Positions 26,309 to 37,795 of a DNA stretch of 64,000 nt are shown here, in pieces. Both the position numbers and the translations under genes were made by a program. This DNA is from Chrysomallon squamiferum (Eukaryota > Mollusca > Gastropoda > Neomphalida > Peltospiridae), in assembly GCA_012295275.1 (NCBI GenBank), contig CM022670.1, positions 24,431,755 to 24,495,754 of the forward strand, given 5' to 3'. Below the pieces are notes generated by a model. It was given only the letters and a program-made list of their open reading frames with translations, was not told where the DNA came from and made no database searches. The stretch's first letter is position 1; every line of letters begins with the position of its first letter.

Positions 26309-26363
26309 TACATACGTATTCCACCAACAATCTTGGAAGGAAACAATATCGAGCCAAGGACGG

Positions 26364-26706
26364 TTTAAATGGATCACGAAGTATCAAGATTACCTCATGA
26401 AGTTCTGTGTTTTTTCCCCCACGACATCGAAAAGTGCTGCTGAGATTGCGTTTCAACTGCTAGACATCGTTCTCCTTCTTGCTACTCATACCGTGCTGCA
26501 AAGTGACAATGGTTGAGGATTTACAACATATGTAATCACTGAACAGAAAGTAATATGGTCAGAATTAATCATGGTCCATGGGCAACAAATCTGTCCAGAG
26601 AGCAAAATGTCAACAGAAAGCGTAAACTGTGACATTAAGTACATGTTTGTTTGTTGGTTAGGAGATAACAATACCATTGAATGGACTGTTGGACTCAAAT
26701 TTATTC
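26364..26706 (+). pseudogene. Decayed integrase-core fragment of a mobile element
   Basis: One frame reads through about 114 codons with a single in-frame stop. It runs from FKWITKYQDYLMKFCVFSPT through LLDIVLLLATHTVLQSDNG, stop, then WSELIMVHG..STESVNCDIKYMF to CWLGDNNTIEWTVGLKF. This matches the DDE integrase core (rve) type seen in KRBA2/SCAND3-like domesticated integrases and their source elements. The D of SDNG and the E of STES are kept; the first catalytic Asp would lie upstream and is not visible. It is a broken remnant with no terminal repeats recognised. Confidence 0.75.
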
Positions 26707-26709
26707 ACG

Positions 26710-28488
26710 TATTTTGATTATTATTTTCTTTTGTACAATGTTCATGTGGAAGCAATCTCAGGATTTGTCACAGCTAATCAGTAGCTATGACTGAAGTAAT
26801 TAAGAAACCTTCTCACTCAAAATCTGAAAGTATTCTTCTTTGTTTTTATAACAAATTATTACTTTACATCAAAGACATCCAAAAAGAAATTTAAAAAAAA
26901 GAAGATCACATTTATACCAGTCAACTGAAGTGTTTGATTATTAATATCACACAACAATAATGAGGAAAAGCCATGTCAGGATTTGTCACAGCCAATGTCT
27001 AGTCATGTTTACATCAAATACTGCTCTTTGTTTGCTATTGGATTATTCTTCTTGGCCCAAGAAAATCATTTCAGGAAATATGTGGAGTTGCAGGGATTTT
27101 CAGGAATTACACATATTTTGTAAGTGAATCAAACATTAAACATATTTTCTGAAATTTTCAGGAATTATACATATTTCCTGTAACATATATATTATATAGA
27201 CTGTGATCCACAGAGACAATTCTTACAGGAAATATTTCTTGAAATTCTCGAGTAAACTAAACTGAAACATAATTTTATTACATCAGTCAGACTTAATTAG
27301 CTTTACGTGAAGCTACTGGGATGTCGTTTATATTACTCTGAAGCATCTCACTGTTACGACAATCAAACGTTGTTTTAATGATATATTAGTTATTTCATCA
27401 CAACCCTTGTTCCTGCTTTTGGTACATTTTATGACTGTTATGTGCCAGTCTATATAATTCCTTCATCTACTGTATTCGTTTAATACACCACACAATTTTA
27501 AAAATAGAAATATCATACGTTCCAAACAAAATTATAATTATTACGCACTTTAATGAAATTAGCTGACATGTCATTTCAGAAACGTATCAAACAATTTTTG
27601 CTTCGGAACACTGTGAGGACAATCGTTCAATAAACAAATACTGTAGCTTTGTACGTGGAAGTCACCGATGTCAGTGAGTGACAGATACAAGTTGATCAAG
27701 TATTTTTTCATCAGCATCGTCTCGTTAACAGTTTTATGCTGAAATGCAGATGCTGCAGAGAAATGTCAGTAACATGCAAAGTTTAATGACATCTTCCTTT
27801 TTATTTTATTTTTAAAAAAGAGGAAAAAAAAAAGAAAAAGAAAAAGAAAAAGAAAGAGAAAGATTTACAACGTAATTCAGTTCCGTCTTTCTAAAAGGTT
27901 TGCAAGGGTGGACGCTGGGTGGTGTGACCGGGGTGAAGTTGGATCTAGTGCTTTTCGAGTGAGAATCTTAATAATCGTGATATTTCTAGTTTAAATTAAC
28001 GTGTGTGTTTTCTTAATTATTTATTAACTTATTTACTTATTTACTACTTACAAAACGTACGTATTTCATTAAACTTCAAGGAAAACTCTGATTTTTATAC
28101 ACATTTTCTTACAAACGAACTTCATTATTTATTTTACCAGCCTGTTTTGTTCTTCTTTTTTTGTGTATTTGTTATCGTCTTTTTGTTTTGTTTTGTTTTT
28201 CCTTGGTTTTTGTTTTGATTTGTTTGTTTATTTGTTTGTTTTGATTTTTTGTTGTTGTTGTTGTTGTTGTTTTGTTCTTGAGTCTTTAATTTATTGAACG
28301 AAATGTTTTTTTTCTTTTTTAAATTCAACCACACTTTTTCAATTTAGTGAAAAAAAGAATTGTTAGATTCACAAGCTTATTACATCATAAAGCTGAAATA
28401 TCACAATAAAAAAAACGTTTTTGGAAATGCTAAAAAAATGTTTGTGAAATTAGCAGATACTACGGTCGAGATTTTTATGAAAATACTG

Positions 28489-28490
<2 letters not shown>
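26710..28490. other. Intergenic, no gene recognised
   Basis: AT-rich with local duplications: TCAGGATTTGTCACAGC occurs at about 26758 and 26976, and TTTTCAGGAATTA-CACATA near 27097 and 27157. A GC-richer patch at about 27900-27960 has no recognisable content. Confidence 0.4.

Positions 28491-28495
<5 letters not shown>

Positions 28496-28576
<81 letters not shown>
28496..28576. repeat. (CT)n microsatellite
   Basis: Uninterrupted CT run of about 80 bp. Confidence 0.95.
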
Positions 28577-28579
<3 letters not shown>

Positions 28580-29685
28580 CCCCTCCCCGTTTCGTTATTT
28601 ACATTTAACAAATGTCACAGGTTTTCTGTAATGATGATTAAGCTATTGCTAATTGATAACAAGGCAAATCTGGATAGTTCAGTTCTTAAAGAGAAGAGCA
28701 CTTACGACAAGATAGATAATAATCAGCTGCCAGTTTAAATTCTCTGACGCAGAAAAAAAAAATTCTCGCTTTATATATATTACTTTTCAGTATTCTGAAA
28801 CTCTTAGAATACTTTTTCGTTTTGTTGTCAACTGTTTGTTTATCAAAATATTTATTAATTACTTTCGAAGTATCTTAATTTTACTTGTTTCAGTTTGACT
28901 GGTAAAACCCTATTTCAAAACTATATAATAAAAACGTCAATAATAGTCTTTCTTTGATACGTTGTCAATGGATATAATTCCCGGTGAATATTTCCGTTCA
29001 AATATTAGATAGTGATAGTAATCAATTGCAATTTAATCGATAAATCACAGTGCCAAAAAAAAAGAAATGATTATTAATTTATAAAATATGATTATTTAGA
29101 GTGATATTTTGATTGTTTTTTATTCACTCAAAATAGAGTATAAAAAACACACACACACACAAAAAACAGATTTGAAAACCGTGTGCCCTGTTGTCTCTGA
29201 ATCTAATCTGCAAGAAACGTTTCCGCTTCAGCTGAAAATAGTAACAGTTCGATAAGCAAAAAAGAATCTGACACGGACAACAATTAGGTTTATATCTGAA
29301 CAGACTAGTCTTTGCATGCATTTTTGTTTTCCAACTGATTCAGACGAATAAAACCATAACTAATCTGTCGTTTGTCTCTAAATACCTTTCTTCAAAACCA
29401 TCTTAGTATTATCATTTAAATGTGTCTTTTCTAAAGATAGATCAGTTGTTCAGTGATTAGAGGAATGATTTGGAAGCTTAACGAGTCGTGGGAATAATAC
29501 TTTTTTATTGTGCTCACTGATGGTTATCCCGTTCCAACCAGTACTGCGTTGTTTTAACAAAGGTTGCTCTGTAGGAAGTGTGCATAAAGATATATCTACA
29601 TGCTAGTGAGTAAAACAGTCCACGTAACTGTAGCAAGGGTTTCATAAAAGAAAACCTTTTACTGTCTTCTAGCAATCGTTAATAT
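28580..29685. other. Intergenic, no gene recognised
   Basis: AT-rich, with a faint tRNA-like phrase at 29446-29500 (GTTCAGTGATTAGAGG) that is too degraded to call. Confidence 0.35.
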
Positions 29686-29929
29686 CAAAATGTGTCCAGA
29701 TATCTCGGATCACACACGTATATGTGTATGTCAGAAAGAGAAAAACAGGCAGAGAAATAAACGCAGAATAACAGAGAAACTAAGTAGGAAGAATGAGAGA
29801 GACAGAAAAGATTGTTGGTTTGTTTTGTGTATATTTCTCTGTATATACTTCGTATGTATGTATGTATGTATGGTTATTTCTTTTTGTTTATATTTTAGTA
29901 CATATATGTATATCCATGTTTATGTAAGT

Positions 29930-30621
29930 ATGTATGTATGTATGTATACATGGATAAACGTACGTGTGTATGTAAGTGTGTATACATTTCGCAAATATAA
30001 TAATGACATACATTCGTACCACTGAATATTGTTATTACCATCTTCACATTCGATATATTTCACTTCAGGCAGCTAAGAAATTAAAAAATATAAAATATAT
30101 TCCAGCCAAGTATTTTCAAGTTTCTTTTTGCAAGATCATATATTAAACTTTGCTCTTTGCTCGTTTTGTACTCGACATTTTTTCTCTTCCAGCAAAATAA
30201 TAGAGACGTCTCAATCTTAAGGTTAATTTGTGTCTTAAATCAGCTGAATACAAACTTCAGAGCAAAGATTAAAGAATTATAAGTTTCTTTTGTACGTCTT
30301 TAATCTTTCCTGTGTTCATTATGGTCGTTCACTCTTTGATGTTATTTTCAGAGCTGGGCGTTATTACTGTGATATATTTCCTGGTTTCGGTTATCATTAC
30401 ACAATTTCACGACGGTAGGAATAAAGTCAGACGAAGTAGCTATGTGATATGTTAATACAGAAAGTTGTATGTCGTCTTTTGACTTTGTAAACATTCACTT
30501 GTATCAGTCTTAACTTTTACTTTTCGCCTGTTTCATAAATCAGTATACAATTACACACACACACAACATACATGCGGAGGCATATGTAAAGATTGGTAAA
30601 TATAGAATAACACTTACCCAG

Positions 30622-30667
<46 letters not shown>

Positions 30668-30675
30668 ACATACAC
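29930..30675 (-). repeat. Dispersed repeat, copy B of the inverted pair (25.7 / 30.6 kb)
   Basis: Reverse complement of copy A, with an extra block of about 100 bp (around 30436-30560) that copy A lacks. One end lies in a (CA)n microsatellite at 30626-30662. Confidence 0.75.
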
Positions 30676-30850
30676 CTCTAATTTAGACAGAAGAGGTGGC
30701 AGAAGAGGCTGCAATTTATTAAATGATTTCCATCGAGCAATTATAAACTTAAATATTTTAAATTAGGTTGTAAGATCCAGAAAAAAGAAGAGAAATAAAA
30801 TAACTTTGCGTAAAGAAAATAAACTATTGATCATGAAATATTTTCTTGTA

Positions 30851-31061
30851 TCAGTTACTTAATGAGTCTCTGTGTACATTTGTTTATCTCTGGCAGATTA
30901 ATAGGAAAAACAGCGAGATAGAATATGTTCTTATTATTACTGATTCTTTTCTTTTCATCAGCTATATCCATCAGCTATAAATCTTTATCTTATAGTGCTT
31001 GCTGACCGCAGATTTGTAAATTAGGATGTGCCGATGCAAATCAGATTTAATGATATATATA

Positions 31062-31116
<55 letters not shown>

Positions 31117-31910
31117 TATTATTATTATTATTATCGTATTTCTAAATCTCAAGCTATTTCAGATGCACACTATTCCTAATAATACATCGCTATTTGTTGT
31201 AGCTAATGATGTTGGTTTGTGATGGTACTGTAACTGTCTTTTCTGTATATATTGTGTATGTGTAGAGTGATCTTTCGTGTACGTACATAAAATTATATCA
31301 AATCTTTTTTCTACAAAGAACATTTATGAAAAAAAAAAATGTAGTAGAGGCGAAAATAAGAATGGGAAAGCATACTGTTATTTCTTTATATCCTTATATA
31401 AAACTTCAAATTACTGTATCATGGAAGAATGCTATTAGTACAAATAAAAAAAAACTATGTATTGAATAAACATTTTAAGAAAAGAACACAAAGAAGAACA
31501 TCGAACAAATGTTCGGGCAAGGGGGAAAAATGTATATACTGCTATCTTTTATGTTCATCACTTGGAAATAAACTTACTGTCTTAAAAAAATGATGATATC
31601 AAATGTCAATTTGTTGGTGTTTTATATTTTCTTCAATGTAAAATGGTCATGTCAGACAAAATCTAAGGATCATTTTGATGAAAAGCTGTTTTACAGAAAC
31701 TGAATTGTTATCCTAGGAGATAACAACTACACAGTTAAAATTAGAAGGTTATTTTATAATGTATTTTTACAACTGCAACAAATATTATATTTTTTATAAC
31801 ATGCATTATCAAATAACTTATCGAAAAGAAATATATTTAGTCCAGCTCTTAACCATAATAATCACAAATTTCAGAAGTATCAGAAAAGAATAAACATTAC
31901 TTTAAAAGAT
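30851..31910 (+). repeat. Dispersed repeat, copy 1 of an inverted pair (30.9 / 34.2 kb)
   Basis: Shares blocks in reverse complement with 33548-34225, including GGCAGATTAATAGG, GTGCTTGCTGACCGC, TTGTAGCTAATG, ATCCTAGGAGATAACAAC and ACTTATCGAAAAGAA. Copy 1 carries about 450 bp (31.2-31.68 kb) absent from copy 2 and a (TTA)n run at 31059-31133. Confidence 0.75.
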
Positions 31911-31919
31911 AATTGTCAA

Positions 31920-33184
31920 TATAATTTTAAAACGAACATAAATACCTATATGTATATGTACGCACATACACACACACACATATTTATACGTCCGTCATTA
32001 TAATCTTAGATACGCATACATCACAAAGGCATGTGCTTGTACATATAAATTTATATACAGTTTAATTTATATGTGCGCACATTATTATGTAACAGTGCGT
32101 TTGTATCAATGTACTTTCGTAAAAAAGTACAATACACTGAAGTTCAGTAGTTTGACCATTTATCAGATTTTAACTTTGACAATAACACTGCATGGTCATA
32201 TAAACAGGCAGACAAAGGCTTTAATTTGTTTATTATTTTCTGCAGCTGTACAGATACAATGAAGATATGCTTGATCGGCATTCTTTTTGTTTGCAACACC
32301 AACAACAAACTGCAGTACGTAATGTCATAAAGTGCTTGTTTGATATGTTAAAAAAAAAACCAAAACAAAAAAATAACCGTTTGTTAAAATTTCCATGTTA
32401 CCGACAGTGATTTTATTTCTGTTTAGTTATTTTAACAACAAAAGCGTCGACTCTGCGTAATGAAAAACCGAGTGGAATTGATTTCATACACTAGAAAGTG
32501 TGATGAACGTATAATCAAAGAGCTACGTAAGCGAAATAACAGCTTCATATAATATACAGTTTAATTATATGTATGTATATATGTATATACGTGTATGTAT
32601 GGTATGTATGTATGCATTATGCATATATGTATATGTACGTATATATGTACGTATATATGTATGTATTTTGTATGTACATGTGTGCAATGTATGAGTGCAT
32701 GTGTGAAGCATGCTTGTATGCATATATATGTATTTATGTGTATGTACGTGTGTGTGTTCGTACTTATGAATGTAGGTATGTATGTTCGTACTATAATTCA
32801 CTATCTAAAGATATTTTAAATTATATTAACGATTACCTTTTAAAGCAATGTTTATTCATTTCTGATTTTTCGGTTCAGATATAAATAATAAGTAAACGTT
32901 AAATGAAATGTATAATGTATAGGTACTTATTTAACAAGTTGTTCAGAGAAAACACAAAATGAATAAACAAGTAAACTCAGCAAAAGCACGTTGCTAAGTA
33001 AACGTCATCAATTGTTTACGTCATTCTCGATTAATCAGTATTACGCTTGTTATTTTTTTTTTTTTATTAACAACATAATCTGGTATTCATTTATTTATTA
33101 ATTTGATTTTATTTATTAAACAATATCATCATGAAGGTCTTTTGTTATCCAAAATTTATAACTTTCTAAGATTCATTTTATAAT

Positions 33185-33236
<52 letters not shown>

Positions 33237-33545
33237 AATAATAATAATAATAATAATAACTAATAAATAAAATCAATAATAATTAATAAATAAATTAATT
33301 AATAACTATAAATAAAAGAATAATGTTTCTTTACTAGCGACACTAACAGAAACAAAATTTAACGAAAATTTAACTTAAAATTCTATGTTTCATTGTGAGA
33401 GTGCATCTTAATAATACCATGTTCAATTTTGCTAAAAGTTTATTTTAAAATGTCTGAAATTTTAACGAATGTAAGATTCATTCAGATGAACAATTATTAT
33501 TTACCTTTTTGTTTATAACAATTATTCTCTATCTCTCTTTTGTAC
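31920..33545. other. Spacer between the inverted repeats, no gene recognised
   Basis: AT-rich, with TATG/TACG-type simple sequence at 32568-32785 and (AT)n at 33197-33232. No coding frame is supported. Confidence 0.45.
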
Positions 33546-33547
33546 AG

Positions 33548-33874
33548 GAGCGCTAACATTTCTGATACTTTTGAAATTTGTTTTTATTATGGTTAAAACC
33601 TGTTCTTTTCGATAAGCTATTTAATATTATGTATTTTAAATAAATATGATATTTTTGAGTTGTCAAAATTCATTATAAAATAAAAATTAAATTTAAACTT
33701 TGTGGTTGTTATCTCCTAGGATAGCAATTCAGTTTATGTATAAAAGCGTTTCATAAAAATGATATATAGATTAAAATAACGAAAGACATTTGACACATTA
33801 GCTACAACAGGTAGGATGCCTTATTAGATATAGTTTGCATTTATAAATTGAGATTTAGAAATATGATGATGATG

Positions 33875-33910
<36 letters not shown>

Positions 33911-34225
33911 TATATATATAAATATGTCTGTATATATTTAATATATATGTAATATATATATATACTTAAATATATACAGACATACATTTTTATATATATG
34001 TATTTTTTATTCTCTGATTTGGAACGACAGATCCTAATTTACAAATCAGCGGTCAGCAAGCACTGTAAGACAAAGATTTACAGCTGATGGATATTTGCAG
34101 ACATCAGTTTGATGAAAAGAAACTAATCAATGATAACAAGAACATATTACACCTCACTGTTTTTACCTATTAATCTGCCAGTTAGAGATGAACAAATGTA
34201 CATATAAACTCATCAAGTAACAGAG
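33548..34225 (-). repeat. Dispersed repeat, copy 2 of the inverted pair (30.9 / 34.2 kb)
   Basis: Reverse complement of copy 1. Its AT-rich centre (33921-33988) is itself a hairpin: TGTCTGTATATATTTA is mirrored by TAAATATATACAGACA. It ends about 40 bp before the acceptor of the first coding exon of TMEM272-like copy A. Confidence 0.75.
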
Positions 34226-34315
34226 TGGGTTTTTTTTTGTCTCTTTTTCTTTCTGTCTGTCAGACGAGTAACCAAGACAACCCTGCATACAGAAGATATT
34301 TAGGATGCTTTCACT

Positions 34316-34546
34316 ATGTCGATGCTTACACGGAAAGGCACAATGGTTAGGAAAGGCAGAGGAACGATCAAGAAGTCCGGCTCGACGAAGTCAGCGCCTG
34401 GACGGACAAGAGGACAGACGGACGACTACGACACGAGTTCTGTGAGCAGCACCCCGGTTGCCTCGACGACTGGGACGCCTGTTAGAGAGACGTGTTACAA
34501 GCCGTCGCCAGCTCGAAGTGTTGCCAGCACTGCCAACACGGTTGTT
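34316..34546 (+). CDS. TMEM272-like copy A, exon 1
   Basis: 77 codons from ATG to GTT|GTAAGT. The exon begins upstream at 34264, after a long pyrimidine tract and CAG, so a non-coding leader exon must exist. It encodes the basic Ser/Thr-rich tail, including the MSML-R-GT-VRK motif shared with copy B. Confidence 0.8.
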
Positions 34547-37500
34547 GTAAGTTACATAAATATTTTACTCTTGAAAAAAAAAATTGTTTTGGGAACTGGC
34601 CGGATTCAGGGCCTCCAAGTGAAATTTTTGCAAAGCGATATAAGACTCATTTGGGGCCCCGAGGCAAGCAAATTTATTTTTCAATTTTTGAGGATTTGCA
34701 GTCCAGTAAATCTACATGTAAAGTCGGATAAATGCTTTATTTCCATGATCAGATATAAACAGCATAATGTAAAAAACATATTCAATCAATGCACGATTGC
34801 TGTGGGGCTCTTCTTAGCTCTTGGGCCCCGGAACAAAATACCTGCTGGACCTTCCCCCTCTTATAGGCCCTGGCCGGATTGATATGTATGGTCAGGCCGT
34901 GAGCTATGAAAAACTTTAGCTGTCTTTTTACATTAGTAACACAGAATAATAACTGAATTGTACAGCCCTAAAGAGTAGTTTTACTTACCATTAAATCCAG
35001 CCGTATGCGGTATTTGATTGTAGTTTTAAAACATTATTTCTGCTGATAATGATACTAAACTGCGAAGATGAAACGTGTACATCATACCACAGACAAAGTG
35101 CAAAATGTTGTATGGTTTATTACATAATCACTTGTATAAAGTCTGCGACACAATTCAATTCATTATTATCATTTCTTTTAAATTTCTAACAACTCTTCTT
35201 AGTAATTCCACTTTCCTCTCGGCTTCTCTCCCCTCGATAATTTTAACAAGCTGTAGAGGTTTTCACATTTTAAGACTTTCCGCTTCTTCTTTTCTGATTG
35301 TTTTTTTTTTTTCTTTTCTTTCTCAACGTTTCGCCCACCGCCTGTCCATCCATTCGTCCGTACATGCATCTGAAGAACCTAATTCGTCTGTGTAAAAGCA
35401 TGCACACATTTTACACGTGTTGCACAAACGGTCAATAACGTAGCTGACGTCTACGGTCGTTTTGGAAAGTTAATCCGACACGAAAATGAAGGAATTTACT
35501 GTTAAAACATGGTCAGTATACCGTTCAGAGATTTTGTGCATAGATTTTCGATTTCCAGCGCCATCTGTCGCACCGCTCGCTCAGCTGTTGGCGCGCGTTG
35601 CGGAATGTTTACGTCTGTCATGTCGTCTGGCGCTGAGCAACCACGGAATGTCAGGGTAGGTTTCCTAACTTTTACAAACACTTTAAAATAGTTATAAAAA
35701 TAATTATGTGGTTTTTTTGCAGTCTTTGTGCATTAACTTCGATGTCTAGCACCGATACAGGTGTAACTAATTATAGTAAATTTCATATAAGTATTTTTTT
35801 TTTTTTTTTTATAATGATTATAAACTAATAATTAGGTCTGTGAGCAATTTGCTTTAATTTCTTTTTTTCACCATTATTTTCGTTTTTACCCCAAAAAAAA
35901 TTTTTTTTGCGATAACGATGATAGCAGTAGCAGTATTGGTTGTAATGGTAATAGCATCAGTACCAATAGCTGTAATAGTGATACTAACAGTAGCATTAGT
36001 AGTATTAGTAGTAAACAACGTAGAGTGCTTGTAAGTAGTGTACTGTAATTCATGCTGTAAGGAAATTGTTAGGTAAAGAATGATTTAAACTAACGTAATT
36101 GTGATGATGATCTACTATCGTAGCCAACTAGGTCTACATGAATTGAAACAGAACTATTACATTTAAATAAGTGCACAAAACACATCTGTTATGTAGATTT
36201 GTAATATTAAACCTATTTCTGAAACTGAATCAGGTAGAGATAAAAATGTCATAAGAATAAAATTTGTGATTTACATAAATTCGAAAAATGGAATTATGTT
36301 ATGATATTAAAGTAAAAACAAAACAAATATGTAATAAAATAAAAACAACACAATATAAAATAAAATAAAATAAAAAAATCGATGCAAAGATAAAAATAGA
36401 AGAAAATGTCAACGTGGTCTTCTGTTTTTTCAGTAACTAAATTATCGATTATTTGAACTATGATAATAACATGTTAAATTATATTTAATTTTAATAATAT
36501 TTGCATACGAGCGAAAATAATTACCTATCCTTTCATTATAGTTATTTCATGGATTTCGTTTTCTCTTTCAATTCTAAATTATTATTCTTTTTAAAATTTA
36601 TTTTAATTTTTTCTTAAATATTATAATGAATGTGGCCATATTGCGTTAACTTAAACTTTAATTATAAACAAAAATTCACATTTGTTATTATCCTTATTCT
36701 TCTTATTATTACTGTTGTTGTTGTTGTCCTCTTCATCGTCCATTCCTTGACGTGGTGAAGGGGCTTGTATGTCACAATGACCAAAAGAGATGTACCATGC
36801 TGGACTAGTCAGTGGATAGAGTCTAGACAGATATGAATTAAAGGTGAGGTAACTCAAACAGAAACCTCAAGTTCTGAAGTCAGAAGTATTGGGCAGCACT
36901 GCGCTCTCTAAAAGACTACAATACTGTGCATCATCATCTATTATGACTATCTTTCTGGACAGTAATGACGTGATCCGTGCTCACTCTGAGACGACTCACC
37001 AGGCAGGTGCAGCACCGGGATCCTTACCTCGACGGAGCCCTTCTTCAGGTACTGGAAGTCCTTCACGTCCATCTCGGGAAGCCAGAGGATAAGGAAGTAA
37101 ATAAAAAACTCCCCACCCATGTCAACATCCTGATGTTGTTTCAAACAAGAAGAGACAGCTTCAGCACTTTAAGTATCAAGACCAGATCAATATATGTTGC
37201 ATCCAAGCAACACAACTGAAACAATTGACGAGGTTCAAGGTCAGAGAGTACCAGACTTTCAGAAGCGACAGCAATGGAAGAACCAAGGTATGGAGTAACA
37301 TCAGTGTCATTGAAACTAATAGATTTATGGAGATAGCTGAACTCACTGTACATTTTTACTCCCAAATGACAAAGAAGCAAAGATGAAGCAGGCTGTAACC
37401 CGAGCCAAAACAACAGCCTAAAACTCCAGCATTGTAAAACCATATATCTAAGAATCAAGATTGAATCCAAACAAAAAGTTGGAGAGATAAAACTGCTGCA

Positions 37501-37717
37501 TTCAAATAACAACTGAGATGAAAGAAGCACGAAGGGAACTACAGACATACCTGGTGTCATTTTTGACAGGAGAAAGACTTGGAAATCGCAAGTGGAGAAA
37601 TCCCATATTAAATCTTTCTATAAACCTCGCACCTGATATCCCGTCATCATTTTCCAATTAAGGAATGGATACAACAGGCGCAGTAGCACAGGCTTAAAGG
37701 GTTCTGTTGTTTCTGCT

Positions 37718-37795
<78 letters not shown>

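Noticed and set aside
29446-29560. Possible tRNA-derived SINE
   Set aside because: The A-box-like phrase has no credible B-box at proper spacing.
34492-34882. Read-through of copy A exon 1 into the intron
   Set aside because: The exon ends at a GTAAGT donor; beyond it the frame enters the repeat insertion at 34.6 kb.
37141-37560. 139-codon minus-strand frame
   Set aside because: Leu/Ser-rich with no recognised domain, in a repeat-like block; most likely chance.
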